DNA of 64,000 bases from Anaerocolumna jejuensis DSM 15929. GTDB lineage: Bacteria; Bacillota; Clostridia; Lachnospirales; Lachnospiraceae. The stretch spans positions 62,001 through 126,000 of the forward strand of contig NZ_FRAC01000012.1 in NCBI RefSeq assembly GCF_900142215.1, given 5' to 3'. The translations under genes and the position numbers were made by a program. Of this stretch, positions 1 to 7,551 are shown in pieces. The notes beneath the pieces were generated by a model that was not told the DNA's origin, did not search any database, and saw only the letters and a program-made list of their open reading frames with translations. How positions within the stretch are numbered: position 1 is the first letter of the stretch; each line of letters begins with the position of its first letter.

Positions 1-1
1 T

Positions 2-646
2 TCCGTGGGAGTTGTAACGTTACTCTATGTTGGTCTAAGCTTTGTTGTTACAGGTCTGCTGCCTTTTGACAAGCTGACACAATCCAGTGCTCCGATTGCG
101 GAAGCTGCTGCCAAAATTCCTTTAATTGGAGGAGCAGCAGGAACCTTAACTGCCATTGTTGCAATTATTGTAATCATTGGCTCATTATCAAGCTGTATCA
201 TGTTCCAGCCCCGTATTGAATATGCAATGGCTAAAGACGGTCTGTTCTTCAAATCCTTTGCCAAGGTTCATTCAAAATGGGAAACACCTTATTTCTCAAT
301 TCTGGTTCAGTGTGCAGTAGCGATTGTATTGATCTTTGCCAGTTCTCTTTCTTCACTATTGGGATACTTTACTTTAGTGGCCTTAATTAAGAATTTTATG
401 ACCTTTAGTACCGTATTTGTATTAAGAAAAAAACAGGGCTATAATCCCTTATGGAAAATGCCTGCAGGTTATGTAATGGCAGGTATTGCGATGTTTATGA
501 CAGGTACATTAATTGTGTCAACTTTCCTTTGGGCTCCTATTCCCGGTATTATCTGTGCACTAGTGGCGGTTGTTACAGGACTTCCGGTATATTATTACTG
601 GGAAAGCAGGAATAAAAAGAATGCATCCGCTGCTTCCCGGCAGTAA
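2..646 (+). CDS. frlA: APC-family amino acid permease, C-terminal part (5' end outside window), probable fructoselysine permease
   Basis: The reading frame is open from the first bases, so this is the C-terminal 214 or so residues of a longer membrane protein. It has about five hydrophobic segments and the cytoplasmic-loop motif PRIEYAMAKDGLF, typical of APC-superfamily permeases (PR..YAMARDG). These carriers import amino acids or amino acid derivatives across the cytoplasmic membrane. The tail ends in a short basic, polar stretch. The substrate is inferred from context: the kinase FrlD lies downstream, and FrlA-type permeases import fructoselysine/psicoselysine. The deglycase gene frlB is not in the window and may lie upstream. 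The family call is firm; the substrate is inference. Confidence 0.75.
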   Translation, partial: SVGVVTLLYVGLSFVVTGLLPFDKLTQSSAPIAEAAAKIPLIGGAAGTLTAIVAIIVIIGSLSSCIMFQPRIEYAMAKDGLFFKSFAKVHSKWETPYFSILVQCAVAIVLIFASSLSSLLGYFTLVALIKNFMTFSTVFVLRKKQGYNPLWKMPAGYVMAGIAMFMTGTLIVSTFLWAPIPGIICALVAVVTGLPVYYYWESRNKKNASAASRQ

Positions 647-736
647 ATGTAATAATATAAAAAATATGAAAGATAACAATAAATAATCAGCAGGCAATAA
701 ATTGGAAAAAAACAGGTGCTATAAACATTTGAATGT

Positions 737-766
737 GGTATAATCATCTCTGTAAGTTATATACCA
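737..766 (+). promoter_or_regulatory. Extended -10 promoter with inverted repeat before gntR
   Basis: TGG then TATAAT (739-744) forms an extended -10 element, with no good -35. The half sites TGGTATAA (737-744) and TTATATACCA (757-766) form an inverted repeat spanning the expected start site. They are plausible operators for one of the flanking GntR proteins. Confidence 0.4.
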
Positions 767-788
767 AAATTGAAAGAGGTGATGTGTT

Positions 789-1511
789 GTGTTACAGGAA
801 TACCGTAATCGTCCAAGAGATGAGGCAGCCGAAAAAATTGAAAGCTATATAGCACAACATAATCTAAAACCGGGCAATAAGCTTCCCAGTGAGCGCGATA
901 TGAGTGAGATGTGGGGGATTAACCGGATGACCCTTCGCGGTGCAATACAGGGAATGATCTTTGAGGGTAAATTATATAACCGGAAAGGCTCAGGAACCTT
1001 TGTTGCATATCCGAAGCTGAACCGGAATCTTCAGGATTTAAAACCCTTTTCCGCCGCAGTTAAGGAAGAAGGAAAGACTTTACAGACCGTTCTGCTTAGC
1101 AGGGAAATAATTGAGAGTACCAAGCAGCTGTCCGGAAAGCTATGTATTAAATTAGGGCATCCTGTACTTGCCATTACGAGAAAGCGTATTGTGGATGATG
1201 AACCGGTCATGATTGAAGTTACACACATGGATTATGAGAGATTTCCGAAATTAATGGATTATGACTTTGGAAAAGAATCTCTGTATCATATAATTGAGAA
1301 TGTTTATGGCACCCTTATAACAGAAGGAACAGAAAAATTGAGTGTTACATTTGCAAATGAAAGAGAAGCAGGCCTTTTAGAGATTGAGGAAGGAACGCCG
1401 TTATTTAATCTTTCCGGTGTTGTAAAAGATGCAGATGGAATACCAATCGAATACTTTAAGTCGGTCGCCAGAGTGGACAAAATCCGTTTTTCCAGTATGC
1501 TCACCAGGTGA
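789..1511 (+). CDS. GntR/HutC-family transcriptional regulator (first of two)
   Basis: A 240-residue regulator with an N-terminal winged helix (about residues 8-75, including LPSERDMSEMWGINRMTLRGAI) and a C-terminal UTRA effector domain (about 95-235). HutC-type GntR proteins are repressors released by a sugar- or amine-derived ligand, often a phosphorylated pathway intermediate. The GTG start is preceded by GAAAGAGGTG, and a TGA in the same frame lies just upstream, so no earlier start is possible. The gene sits between the permease and frlD and ends 23 bases before the frlD ATG, so it is probably co-transcribed with frlD. It most likely controls fructoselysine use (FrlR-like). The ligand is inference. 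Confidence 0.85.
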   Translation: MLQEYRNRPRDEAAEKIESYIAQHNLKPGNKLPSERDMSEMWGINRMTLRGAIQGMIFEGKLYNRKGSGTFVAYPKLNRNLQDLKPFSAAVKEEGKTLQTVLLSREIIESTKQLSGKLCIKLGHPVLAITRKRIVDDEPVMIEVTHMDYERFPKLMDYDFGKESLYHIIENVYGTLITEGTEKLSVTFANEREAGLLEIEEGTPLFNLSGVVKDADGIPIEYFKSVARVDKIRFSSMLTR

Positions 1512-1534
1512 CCGGCACAACAGGGAGACGAGCC

Positions 1535-2338
1535 ATGAGTGAGGAAAAGTTAATAAAAATTGCTGCAGTTGGCGACAACTGTATTGATGTATACCAGAAT
1601 TTAAACCAGGCATTTCCCGGCGGTAATCCGGTTAATGTAGCAGTTTATTCCGTAAGACTGGGAGGAAGTGCTTCATATACAGGAGTAGTTGGAGAGGATG
1701 AATATGGACAGCTTATGATTAAGGCCCTGAAAGAAAAAGGGGTGGATACCTCACACGTCAGGATATTGCAAGGCAAAACAGCAGTAACCCAGGTGGAGCT
1801 GGTAGACGGTGAACGTGTTTTTGGTGAGTACGATGAAGGAGTACTCGCAGATTTTAAGCTAAGGAAAGAAGATATTGATTTTCTCTGCAGCCATGATATT
1901 GTTGTATCTGGTTTATGGGGAATGATTGAGGATGATTTATATAAAATTAAAGCAAAGGGAACTCCCATAGCTTTTGATTTTGCTACAAAATTTAATGATC
2001 CTGTTGTAGCAAAGGCAATTTCCTGGGTGGATTATGCATTTTTTGCTTCTGATGACGGTGATACAAAAGAAAACCGCGAATTTCTACAAAAAATGTATAA
2101 CAAGGGACCGAAGCTTGTAATTATGACTCTTGGAGAACAGGGAAGCATTGCATATGACGGAAAGAGCTTTTATCAGTTCGGCATTATCAGTTGTGATGTT
2201 AAGGATACTATGGGTGCCGGAGACAGCTACATCGCAGGCTTTCTAAGAGGGTTACTTCTCGGTAAAACAATAGAGGAATGTATGGAAGCAGGAGCCGAAA
2301 ACAGCAGTATAACCTTACAGTACACAGGCGCCTGGTAA
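1535..2338 (+). CDS. frlD: Fructoselysine 6-kinase, PfkB family
   Basis: A 267-residue PfkB-family sugar kinase. It shows the FrlD-type N-terminus (AVGDNCIDVYQNLNQAFPGG), the substrate loop PGGNPVNVAVYS, the stretch QVELVDGERVFGEYDEGV, and the C-terminal signature DTMGAGDSYIAGF containing the catalytic Asp. It ends in QYTGAW, very like QYHGAW in E. coli FrlD. FrlD phosphorylates fructoselysine in the cytoplasm, and the deglycase FrlB then releases glucose 6-phosphate and lysine. The ATG at 1535 has AGGGAGA six bases upstream. An in-frame GTG at 1508 overlaps the preceding stop but lacks such a site. The preceding permease and the two flanking GntR genes support an Amadori-product pathway. Confidence 0.88.
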   Translation: MSEEKLIKIAAVGDNCIDVYQNLNQAFPGGNPVNVAVYSVRLGGSASYTGVVGEDEYGQLMIKALKEKGVDTSHVRILQGKTAVTQVELVDGERVFGEYDEGVLADFKLRKEDIDFLCSHDIVVSGLWGMIEDDLYKIKAKGTPIAFDFATKFNDPVVAKAISWVDYAFFASDDGDTKENREFLQKMYNKGPKLVIMTLGEQGSIAYDGKSFYQFGIISCDVKDTMGAGDSYIAGFLRGLLLGKTIEECMEAGAENSSITLQYTGAW

Positions 2339-2367
2339 AATAAATCAGTAAAGGAAATGATGGAACG

Positions 2368-3090
2368 ATGAGTGAACTCGATTATCAGTCACCAATTTAT
2401 TTGCAGCTTCGCGAGGTGGTGAGAAATAAAATCGAAGAAGGAGAATACCTTCCTGGGACAGCTATCCCTTCAGAGAATACTCTGGCAAAAACCTATGGAA
2501 TAAATCGGTTGACAGTACGAAATGCCATTGATGCCCTTGTGCAGGAGGGACTGTTAATTCGTGTTCAGGGGAAGGGAATATTTGTTGTTGGTGATAAGAT
2601 GGACCGGGATTTGGATTATCTGGGCGGGTTTAATCAAACCATGCGGGATAAGAATAAGATTCCAAAGACGAAAATTGTCTCAAAAGCCATGCGGAAGGCG
2701 GAGGATAAATATTCCAGAATCTTTGGTGTTAAACCGGATGAAGATATTTATTATATAAAACGTATCTGTTACGCGGATGATGAGACCATGTCTTTGGAAG
2801 AGGTTTATATTCCTCATTATATCGTACCAAAGCTGGATGGGATTGACTTATCGGTTTTTACAATCTATGAAGTTTATGACTTTTACGGAATTAAATTAAA
2901 GCAGGCAAAACAGACCTTGGATATTGCAAAACTAAACCAGAATGATGCCAGAATGCTTGGAATTGATATGACCCAGCCTGTATTTTTATTTGAATGTATC
3001 AGCTATGATGACGAGGACCGGGTGATTGAATTTGCAAGAACCTACACACGGTGTGATAAATGTGATTTTACAGTTCGGTTTCATAAATAA
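2368..3090 (+). CDS. GntR/HutC-family transcriptional regulator (second)
   Basis: A 240-residue protein with an N-terminal GntR winged helix (residues about 8-75; SENTLAKTYGINRLTVRNAI is the recognition region) and a UTRA ligand domain ending in FARTYTRCDKCDFTVRF. It lies 29 bases after frlD with an AAGGAAATG-type ribosome site, so it belongs to the same operon. It is clearly diverged from the regulator at 789-1511 rather than a recent duplicate. E. coli frl has one such regulator (FrlR). Two in one short operon suggests either two effectors or control of an additional target. The family is sure; the target is inferred. Confidence 0.85.
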   Translation: MSELDYQSPIYLQLREVVRNKIEEGEYLPGTAIPSENTLAKTYGINRLTVRNAIDALVQEGLLIRVQGKGIFVVGDKMDRDLDYLGGFNQTMRDKNKIPKTKIVSKAMRKAEDKYSRIFGVKPDEDIYYIKRICYADDETMSLEEVYIPHYIVPKLDGIDLSVFTIYEVYDFYGIKLKQAKQTLDIAKLNQNDARMLGIDMTQPVFLFECISYDDEDRVIEFARTYTRCDKCDFTVRFHK

Positions 3091-3144
3091 ATAGTAAAAA
3101 GTTTAGTATAAAACCGGTCTAAAAGAAAAGCAGCTTATAACAGC

Positions 3145-3238
3145 AAAAGCCAGTAAATGCTTTAATGGCCACAGCCCCATGATGCAAATATATCTTGTAT
3201 TGGGAGGTGTGCTTCATTAGCAGCAGATACTGGCTTTT
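3145..3238. terminator. Inverted repeat between convergent genes, candidate bidirectional terminator
   Basis: AAAAGCCAGTA (3145-3155) pairs perfectly with TACTGGCTTTT (3228-3238) across a 72-nt loop that has further partial pairing. Both outer ends supply a short T run. It lies between the second gntR (+) and the amylase (-). The large loop is unusual for a simple terminator. Confidence 0.4.
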
Positions 3239-3305
3239 ATTAAACAAATTTAATATATATAAAGTTTTCTATAAGGGAAACAGCATTTAGGATTTTGAAG
3301 CTCCA

Positions 3306-5642
3306 TTACCAGGAGATGGATACGGAACCGGTACCGGAGGTTGGAACGGTATAAGTACTGTTGGGGGTACTTTGCCATACCACATTTCCGCTGCTGTCTT
3401 TTTTTATTGCTTTGAATTCAATGCTTTTGCCTGCTGGAAGAGATACGGTAAGCTGCCAGGCGGGATAATTGGGACAGGCAGCCGGACCGGCCGCATTGGC
3501 AGGAGTCCAATTGCCAAGCTCTGCTATGTTGCCGGAAATGTATATATTTTGTCCCAAGGCAGTTGTGGCATTTGTGACAGTAAAGGTAACAGGGATGGAA
3601 GAGGAGGAGGGCTTGCTGTCATTTATAATACCATTCTGAATCCAGCAGTTTTTGGTTACCAGGTAGCCTGACTGTCCGGAGGCGGGGATTTGTGCGCCTC
3701 CGCTGTTAAACATTACATAGGCTTTATCCCAGCCTGAGATTGTATAAGAGTACCAGCCATCTCCCTCGGAGGTCATGGCTGTTCCGGGCCAGGCAGCACC
3801 TTCCTTCTTTGGTGAAACGGTTTCGTCATAATAATAAATATTAGGAGTTCCCCAGGAGGAGGGTTTGTAATAGTGAACAGTGTAACTGTTTGCGGCAGAT
3901 TTGATATAGGTACAGGTTTTTGTAGTGCTGCCGGTGCTATTGGTGGCAGTTACCGTTAAGGTATAGGTGGTATTTTGAGGAGCGTTGCCGCCAATTTGGA
4001 TGGATGTTCCCGACGTAAAGGCTATGGGTGCTGCATTGTTCAGCGAATAGGTTGCGTAGGAAGCATTGGAATAGCTCATGGTTATGGTCTGAGTGTCGGA
4101 AGTAAAGGTGCCGCTGTCAGGGCTTACAGTAATAACAGGTGCGGAAGAACCGGTGTTATATAAAACAGCGATGGTACCGCTCTTAATGATACCGTTTAAT
4201 TTACCGTTTTGTACCGTAAAGGTTCCGTTGACACCGGTTTTGTCCATATAAGTACCATCTGCCAGGTTCGTAGCCTGGGATGTAAAGGTGGTCGTTCCAT
4301 CCAGGGACAGGATTACGGAGCCTTTTGTTCCTCTGTCAATGATCAGAACATTGTTGTTTACTTGTCTTAAGGTTTCATTTTGTCCTGCCATGGCATTGTG
4401 GAATTTATTAAGGGCAGTGATTTCATTGTCCTTCCATTCGTCATCACCTGCCTTGCCTATAGTACCGGAAGCTCCTTTGCCGTCAGCCGGACGGTTAAAG
4501 AACAAGGGAGTGCCTTTTTCCCGGGCCGCAACGATAGCCCAGCCCATTTCAATCTGCCAGTTACTCATATTTCTGGAATCACCGCCGGAATTTAAATAGG
4601 TATCATGGGATTCTACCCAGGTTATCAGCTTACCGGGGTCGACCCCTCTGCCCCCGTAACTGGAAGACAGGGCTTTTCCGACATTATGGTCTTTGATGGC
4701 ATTGCGTACGTCATTGCCGTAGGCAGACGCGGTAAGGTTTATGTATTTTGCATAATCCTCAAAAGCATCGGTATATTTACCGTCATAGATATCCCTGTCT
4801 CCTGCCTGCAGTACTTCCCCATATATAAAGCTGCTGCTGTCGGCTGCTTTGATTGCTGAGATTACATTTGGCCAGAAATAGTCAGCAGGGTTATCGTTGT
4901 CTTCCGGAAGGGCGATATGCTTTGCCGCGTCAAATCGGAAGCCGTCTGCTCCGTCTGCTGCCAGCCTCTTTAAGAATGGGATAATATACTTATTCTGTAA
5001 ATCGGTATTTTCAGTGGCAAGATCTGGAAGTCCGATACAGCCGTGGGTTACCTGCCATCTGTCAGAATAGTTGATACTGCTCTTAAAGGTATGCCAGAAG
5101 CTGGCGTTGTTCCTGATTGCGGAATTTAACCTGTCTGAGGGATACATTTCCTGGCCTGAACCGTTATTTGCGGTATGGTTGCATAAAACGTCCACGATAA
5201 TTTTAATACCGTATTTGTCAGCTTCCTGGCACAAAGATGTAAAGTCAGCTTCCGTGCCGAGCTGATTGCCGATTGAAAAATCAACCGGCTGATAGAGCAT
5301 GTACCACATGCTTGCCGGGTCTTCTTTGGAGGGCTGTACAACGGAGGTCTGAACTGTGTTGTAGCCCGCTTGTGCGATAGCTCCGAGATTACTTTTGATC
5401 GTGTTAAAGGACCAGTCGAATGCATGAAGAATAACACCCTCTGCCGTAGTACCGGGTAAACCGTATTCGGATGATACGGTTTCGAGGAATGCAGCGCCGT
5501 CTGCTGCTGGTTCCCCGGCAGCTACTACAGTGTCTGCCGCTGCATTGGCTGTTGCAAGCTTCTGTGGTGTAAACCCCGGAAGCTGCAGCAAAAGTGCCAG
5601 CAACAGCAGCAAGCTGCATAATAATTTTGACTTCTTTTTCAT
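3306..5642 (-). CDS. Secreted alpha-amylase, GH13 with CBM26 and CBM20 starch-binding modules
   Basis: A 778-residue exported endo-alpha-1,4-glucanase for starch. The order is a signal peptide (about 1-34, ending ATANAA-like), a GH13 (beta/alpha)8 domain (about 45-500), a short Ig-like linker module (about 510-590), CBM26 (about 590-670, YTVHYYKPSSWG), and CBM20 (about 680-778, with the family's GNWTPANA pattern). The catalytic residues read as nucleophile D238 (DGFRFDAAKH), acid E276 (IYGEVLQ) and D347 (VESHDTY). The ATG at 5642 has AAAGGGG upstream. An in-frame ATG eight codons earlier has no such site and was not used. It is monocistronic and convergent with the frl operon. Two stem-loops lie in its 5' leader. 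Confidence 0.92.
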   Translation of the reverse strand: MKKKSKLLCSLLLLLALLLQLPGFTPQKLATANAAADTVVAAGEPAADGAAFLETVSSEYGLPGTTAEGVILHAFDWSFNTIKSNLGAIAQAGYNTVQTSVVQPSKEDPASMWYMLYQPVDFSIGNQLGTEADFTSLCQEADKYGIKIIVDVLCNHTANNGSGQEMYPSDRLNSAIRNNASFWHTFKSSINYSDRWQVTHGCIGLPDLATENTDLQNKYIIPFLKRLAADGADGFRFDAAKHIALPEDNDNPADYFWPNVISAIKAADSSSFIYGEVLQAGDRDIYDGKYTDAFEDYAKYINLTASAYGNDVRNAIKDHNVGKALSSSYGGRGVDPGKLITWVESHDTYLNSGGDSRNMSNWQIEMGWAIVAAREKGTPLFFNRPADGKGASGTIGKAGDDEWKDNEITALNKFHNAMAGQNETLRQVNNNVLIIDRGTKGSVILSLDGTTTFTSQATNLADGTYMDKTGVNGTFTVQNGKLNGIIKSGTIAVLYNTGSSAPVITVSPDSGTFTSDTQTITMSYSNASYATYSLNNAAPIAFTSGTSIQIGGNAPQNTTYTLTVTATNSTGSTTKTCTYIKSAANSYTVHYYKPSSWGTPNIYYYDETVSPKKEGAAWPGTAMTSEGDGWYSYTISGWDKAYVMFNSGGAQIPASGQSGYLVTKNCWIQNGIINDSKPSSSSIPVTFTVTNATTALGQNIYISGNIAELGNWTPANAAGPAACPNYPAWQLTVSLPAGKSIEFKAIKKDSSGNVVWQSTPNSTYTVPTSGTGSVSISW

Positions 5643-5658
5643 GTTAACCCCTTTCTTG

Positions 5659-5712
5659 AATAACAAATCTCTGATTTGTTATTCGCTAATAAGCAGTTGA
5701 AAAATTTTCAAC
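5659..5712 (-). promoter_or_regulatory. Two stem-loops in the amylase 5' leader
   Basis: AATAACAAAT/ATTTGTTATT (5659-5683, 10-bp perfect arms, 5-nt loop) lies just upstream of the amylase Shine-Dalgarno sequence. GTTGAAAA/TTTTCAAC (5696-5712) lies beyond it. They may stabilise or gate the mRNA, and the second is also a palindrome that a protein could bind. Confidence 0.45.
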
Positions 5713-5769
5713 ATACCGTCTCCTTTTGGAATCTATTTACAGCCTTCCGGAGAAGAGCTATAAATCAAA

Positions 5770-5799
5770 ATCATATAAATTTTCGTAAATTTTCGTAAA
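5770..5799 (-). promoter_or_regulatory. Candidate amylase promoter
   Basis: Read on the minus strand, TTTACG (5794-5799), an 18-nt spacer and TATGAT (5770-5775) make a weak promoter. The hexamer and its flank are directly repeated (TTTACGAAAA twice, 11 bp apart). Confidence 0.35.
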
Positions 5800-5872
5800 C
5801 CCTTACTTAGGATAGCATGCTGCAATTTAATTGTCAATAACAATATTGGAATAATATGGGATATTTTAGATG

Positions 5873-5901
5873 TTGACAAAAGTTTGATATCAAACTATAA
5901 T
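5873..5901 (+). promoter_or_regulatory. Consensus promoter with a palindromic operator in its spacer (marR)
   Basis: TTGACA (5873-5878), a 17-bp spacer and TATAAT (5896-5901) are a perfect consensus. The perfect palindrome AGTTTGATATCAAACT (5881-5896) fills the spacer and touches the -10 element, a standard place for repression. The same core recurs at 6348-6361. Confidence 0.88.
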
Positions 5902-5907
5902 AAAACC

Positions 5908-6330
5908 ATGAGCACAACTGACATTATATCCTTAATTTCAAAAATAAGAGAAAAGATGAATAAGCGGATTATTACCGAGATGGAAAAGTACGGGATGGAA
6001 GGAATCGTAACTTCCCATGGCGATATTCTGGATGCCCTGAATCACCGCGGTAAAATGACCATGGCAGAGGTGGCCGCAGCAATAGGTAAGGATAAGTCTA
6101 CCGTTACAGCCCTTGTGGAGAAGCTGGTGAGGTTAGGCTATGTGGCAAAGGAAAGAGATGCCGTGGATACCAGGATCATATATGTCACCTTAACTCCAAA
6201 GGGAAATGACCTTAAGCCGGCATTTAATAAGATATCCAAGGAAGTACTGGAGGCTTTTTATACCGGAATATCGGAAGAAGAAAAGGAGGTATTATGCGGG
6301 CTTTTAAATAGGATTTATTCCAATCTGTAG
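5908..6330 (+). CDS. MarR-family repressor, probably autoregulated and translated from a leaderless mRNA
   Basis: A 140-residue MarR winged-helix protein. The recognition region is MAEVAAAIGKDKSTVTALVEKLVRLGYV, and the wing (RDAVDTRIIYVTLT) has the family's D.R pattern. MarR dimers bind palindromes and are usually released by small phenolic or lipophilic ligands. The ATG at 5908 lies only six bases after the -10 hexamer, so the transcript should start at or within a base of the ATG, and there is no Shine-Dalgarno. The in-frame TTG at 5884 lies inside the promoter and cannot be used. The same palindrome precedes the hydrolase gene at 6471, which is therefore the likely regulated partner. Confidence 0.85.
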   Translation: MSTTDIISLISKIREKMNKRIITEMEKYGMEGIVTSHGDILDALNHRGKMTMAEVAAAIGKDKSTVTALVEKLVRLGYVAKERDAVDTRIIYVTLTPKGNDLKPAFNKISKEVLEAFYTGISEEEKEVLCGLLNRIYSNL

Positions 6331-6343
6331 TTTAATTTACTAT

Positions 6344-6378
6344 TTTAGTTTGATATCAAACTAAATGATAAATGTAAT
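6344..6378 (+). promoter_or_regulatory. Second MarR operator with promoter for the hydrolase
   Basis: A perfect 22-bp palindrome (6344-6365) contains the core AGTTTGATATCAAACT seen at 5881-5896. TTGATA (6350-6355) inside it, a 17-bp gap and TGTAAT (6373-6378) form a likely promoter, so bound MarR would cover the -35 element. Confidence 0.75.
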
Positions 6379-6470
6379 ATGGTGTAGATTGAAAAAACAA
6401 AAAGCTGTTTTTTCAAATATTGATTAACAGATATCCAATAGAAAATTGTATTTTCAGAAAAGAGGTTAAA

Positions 6471-7313
6471 ATGAAAGATTATACGAAAACATTACCGGAG
6501 CACATTGAGAAGTACCTGGGTGAAAATGATTTGTTCCTGGAGATTTACAGCAATACGGAGGATTATGGCAGTGGAGGCAAAATACAAAACAGCAGAAAGA
6601 AGCCGCCCTTATTGTTTATACACGGTGCTTATACGGGCAGCTGGATGTGGAGCAAATATATTCCCTATTTCCTGGAGGATGGCTGGAGGTGTTATGCTAT
6701 GAATCTAAGGAGCCATTATAAAAGCAGGGTAATGGATTTAACAAGGGTCTCCTTTGAGGATTACCTGGAGGATATCCGGGTAGTGCTTGCAGAGTGCGGT
6801 GAGCCGCCGGTTATTATCGGCTTCAGCATGGGAGGCATATTGTGCCAGAAGATAGCTGAAACGGAGAGGATATCCGGCATGGTATTAATTGATTCCAGCG
6901 TTTGCAGCCAGGTAAATAAAATGGTTCCTTATGAAAGGCCAGCTGAAGTCTTTTCCGGAAATATTGTACCGGCACCCTGCCGTAACGAGAATAGCAGCAC
7001 GGATGAGTCCCTGGAGGACATAGAATTTGAAAGGAAGTATCTTGCAATGGAAGCTGGAAAAGCTTTTTGTGAATGCTGCATTCCTCTTGGAGCCAGCGGG
7101 GGCATATCCGTTGATAGCAGTCTTATTACCTGTCCGGGTCTGGTCATCCGTACAATGAATAACGGGGAAGAAGAAAAGCGGCTGAGGGCAGAAGGGGAAT
7201 ATTTTCATGCCGAATATACCGGGATAATAGAATCGACCCATACCGGACTTTTAATCGGGCAAAGATATCAGGAAGGAGCCGGCAGGATTCTGAAATGGCT
7301 GGAGAAATTTTAA
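6471..7313 (+). CDS. Alpha/beta-hydrolase fold protein
   Basis: A 280-residue soluble alpha/beta hydrolase. The oxyanion region is LLFIHGAYTGSWMW, the nucleophile elbow is GFSMGG with S119, and the likely catalytic His is in ESTHTGLL near the C-terminus. The substrate cannot be read from the sequence; esterase, lipase-like or dehalogenase-like activity are all possible. The ATG at 6471 has AAAAGAGG upstream, whereas a longer in-frame start at 6420 lacks a ribosome site. The MarR operator in front of it suggests induction by the compound it degrades or by a related toxic ester. There is no signal peptide, so it is cytoplasmic. Confidence 0.8.
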   Translation: MKDYTKTLPEHIEKYLGENDLFLEIYSNTEDYGSGGKIQNSRKKPPLLFIHGAYTGSWMWSKYIPYFLEDGWRCYAMNLRSHYKSRVMDLTRVSFEDYLEDIRVVLAECGEPPVIIGFSMGGILCQKIAETERISGMVLIDSSVCSQVNKMVPYERPAEVFSGNIVPAPCRNENSSTDESLEDIEFERKYLAMEAGKAFCECCIPLGASGGISVDSSLITCPGLVIRTMNNGEEEKRLRAEGEYFHAEYTGIIESTHTGLLIGQRYQEGAGRILKWLEKF

Positions 7314-7374
7314 TACTGAGGTTATAAATGGGCATGACTTGCACAAGCTATTAAAAGAAATTAATATATTGTAC

Positions 7375-7407
7375 AGAGATAAAAAATGCGTTAAATTTTT
7401 TATCTCT
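7375..7407. terminator. AT-rich inverted repeat after the hydrolase
   Basis: AGAGATAAAAAAT (7375-7387) and its perfect complement (7395-7407) enclose a 7-nt loop. The stem is almost all A-T, with six T in the right arm. A second small hairpin, TATCACAA/TTGTGATA, follows at 7418-7439. This is probably the end of the marR-regulated transcripts. Confidence 0.45.
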
Positions 7408-7551
7408 ATTAAAGCAGTATCACAAACAAGCTTGTGATATGCATAGGGATTAAGGAGAAGATAAAATTTGTTGCCGGGAAAGCGGGTTCTTATCTTGTAC
7501 TCTAAAGCCATATAATTTATAATAAAAGAGAAGAATGAAAACAGAGCCTGA

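Noticed and set aside
5643..5666. Longer N-terminus for the amylase (eight extra codons)
   Set aside because: The upstream ATG lacks a ribosome site and would put MLFKKGVN before an otherwise normal signal peptide; AAAGGGG supports the ATG at 5642.
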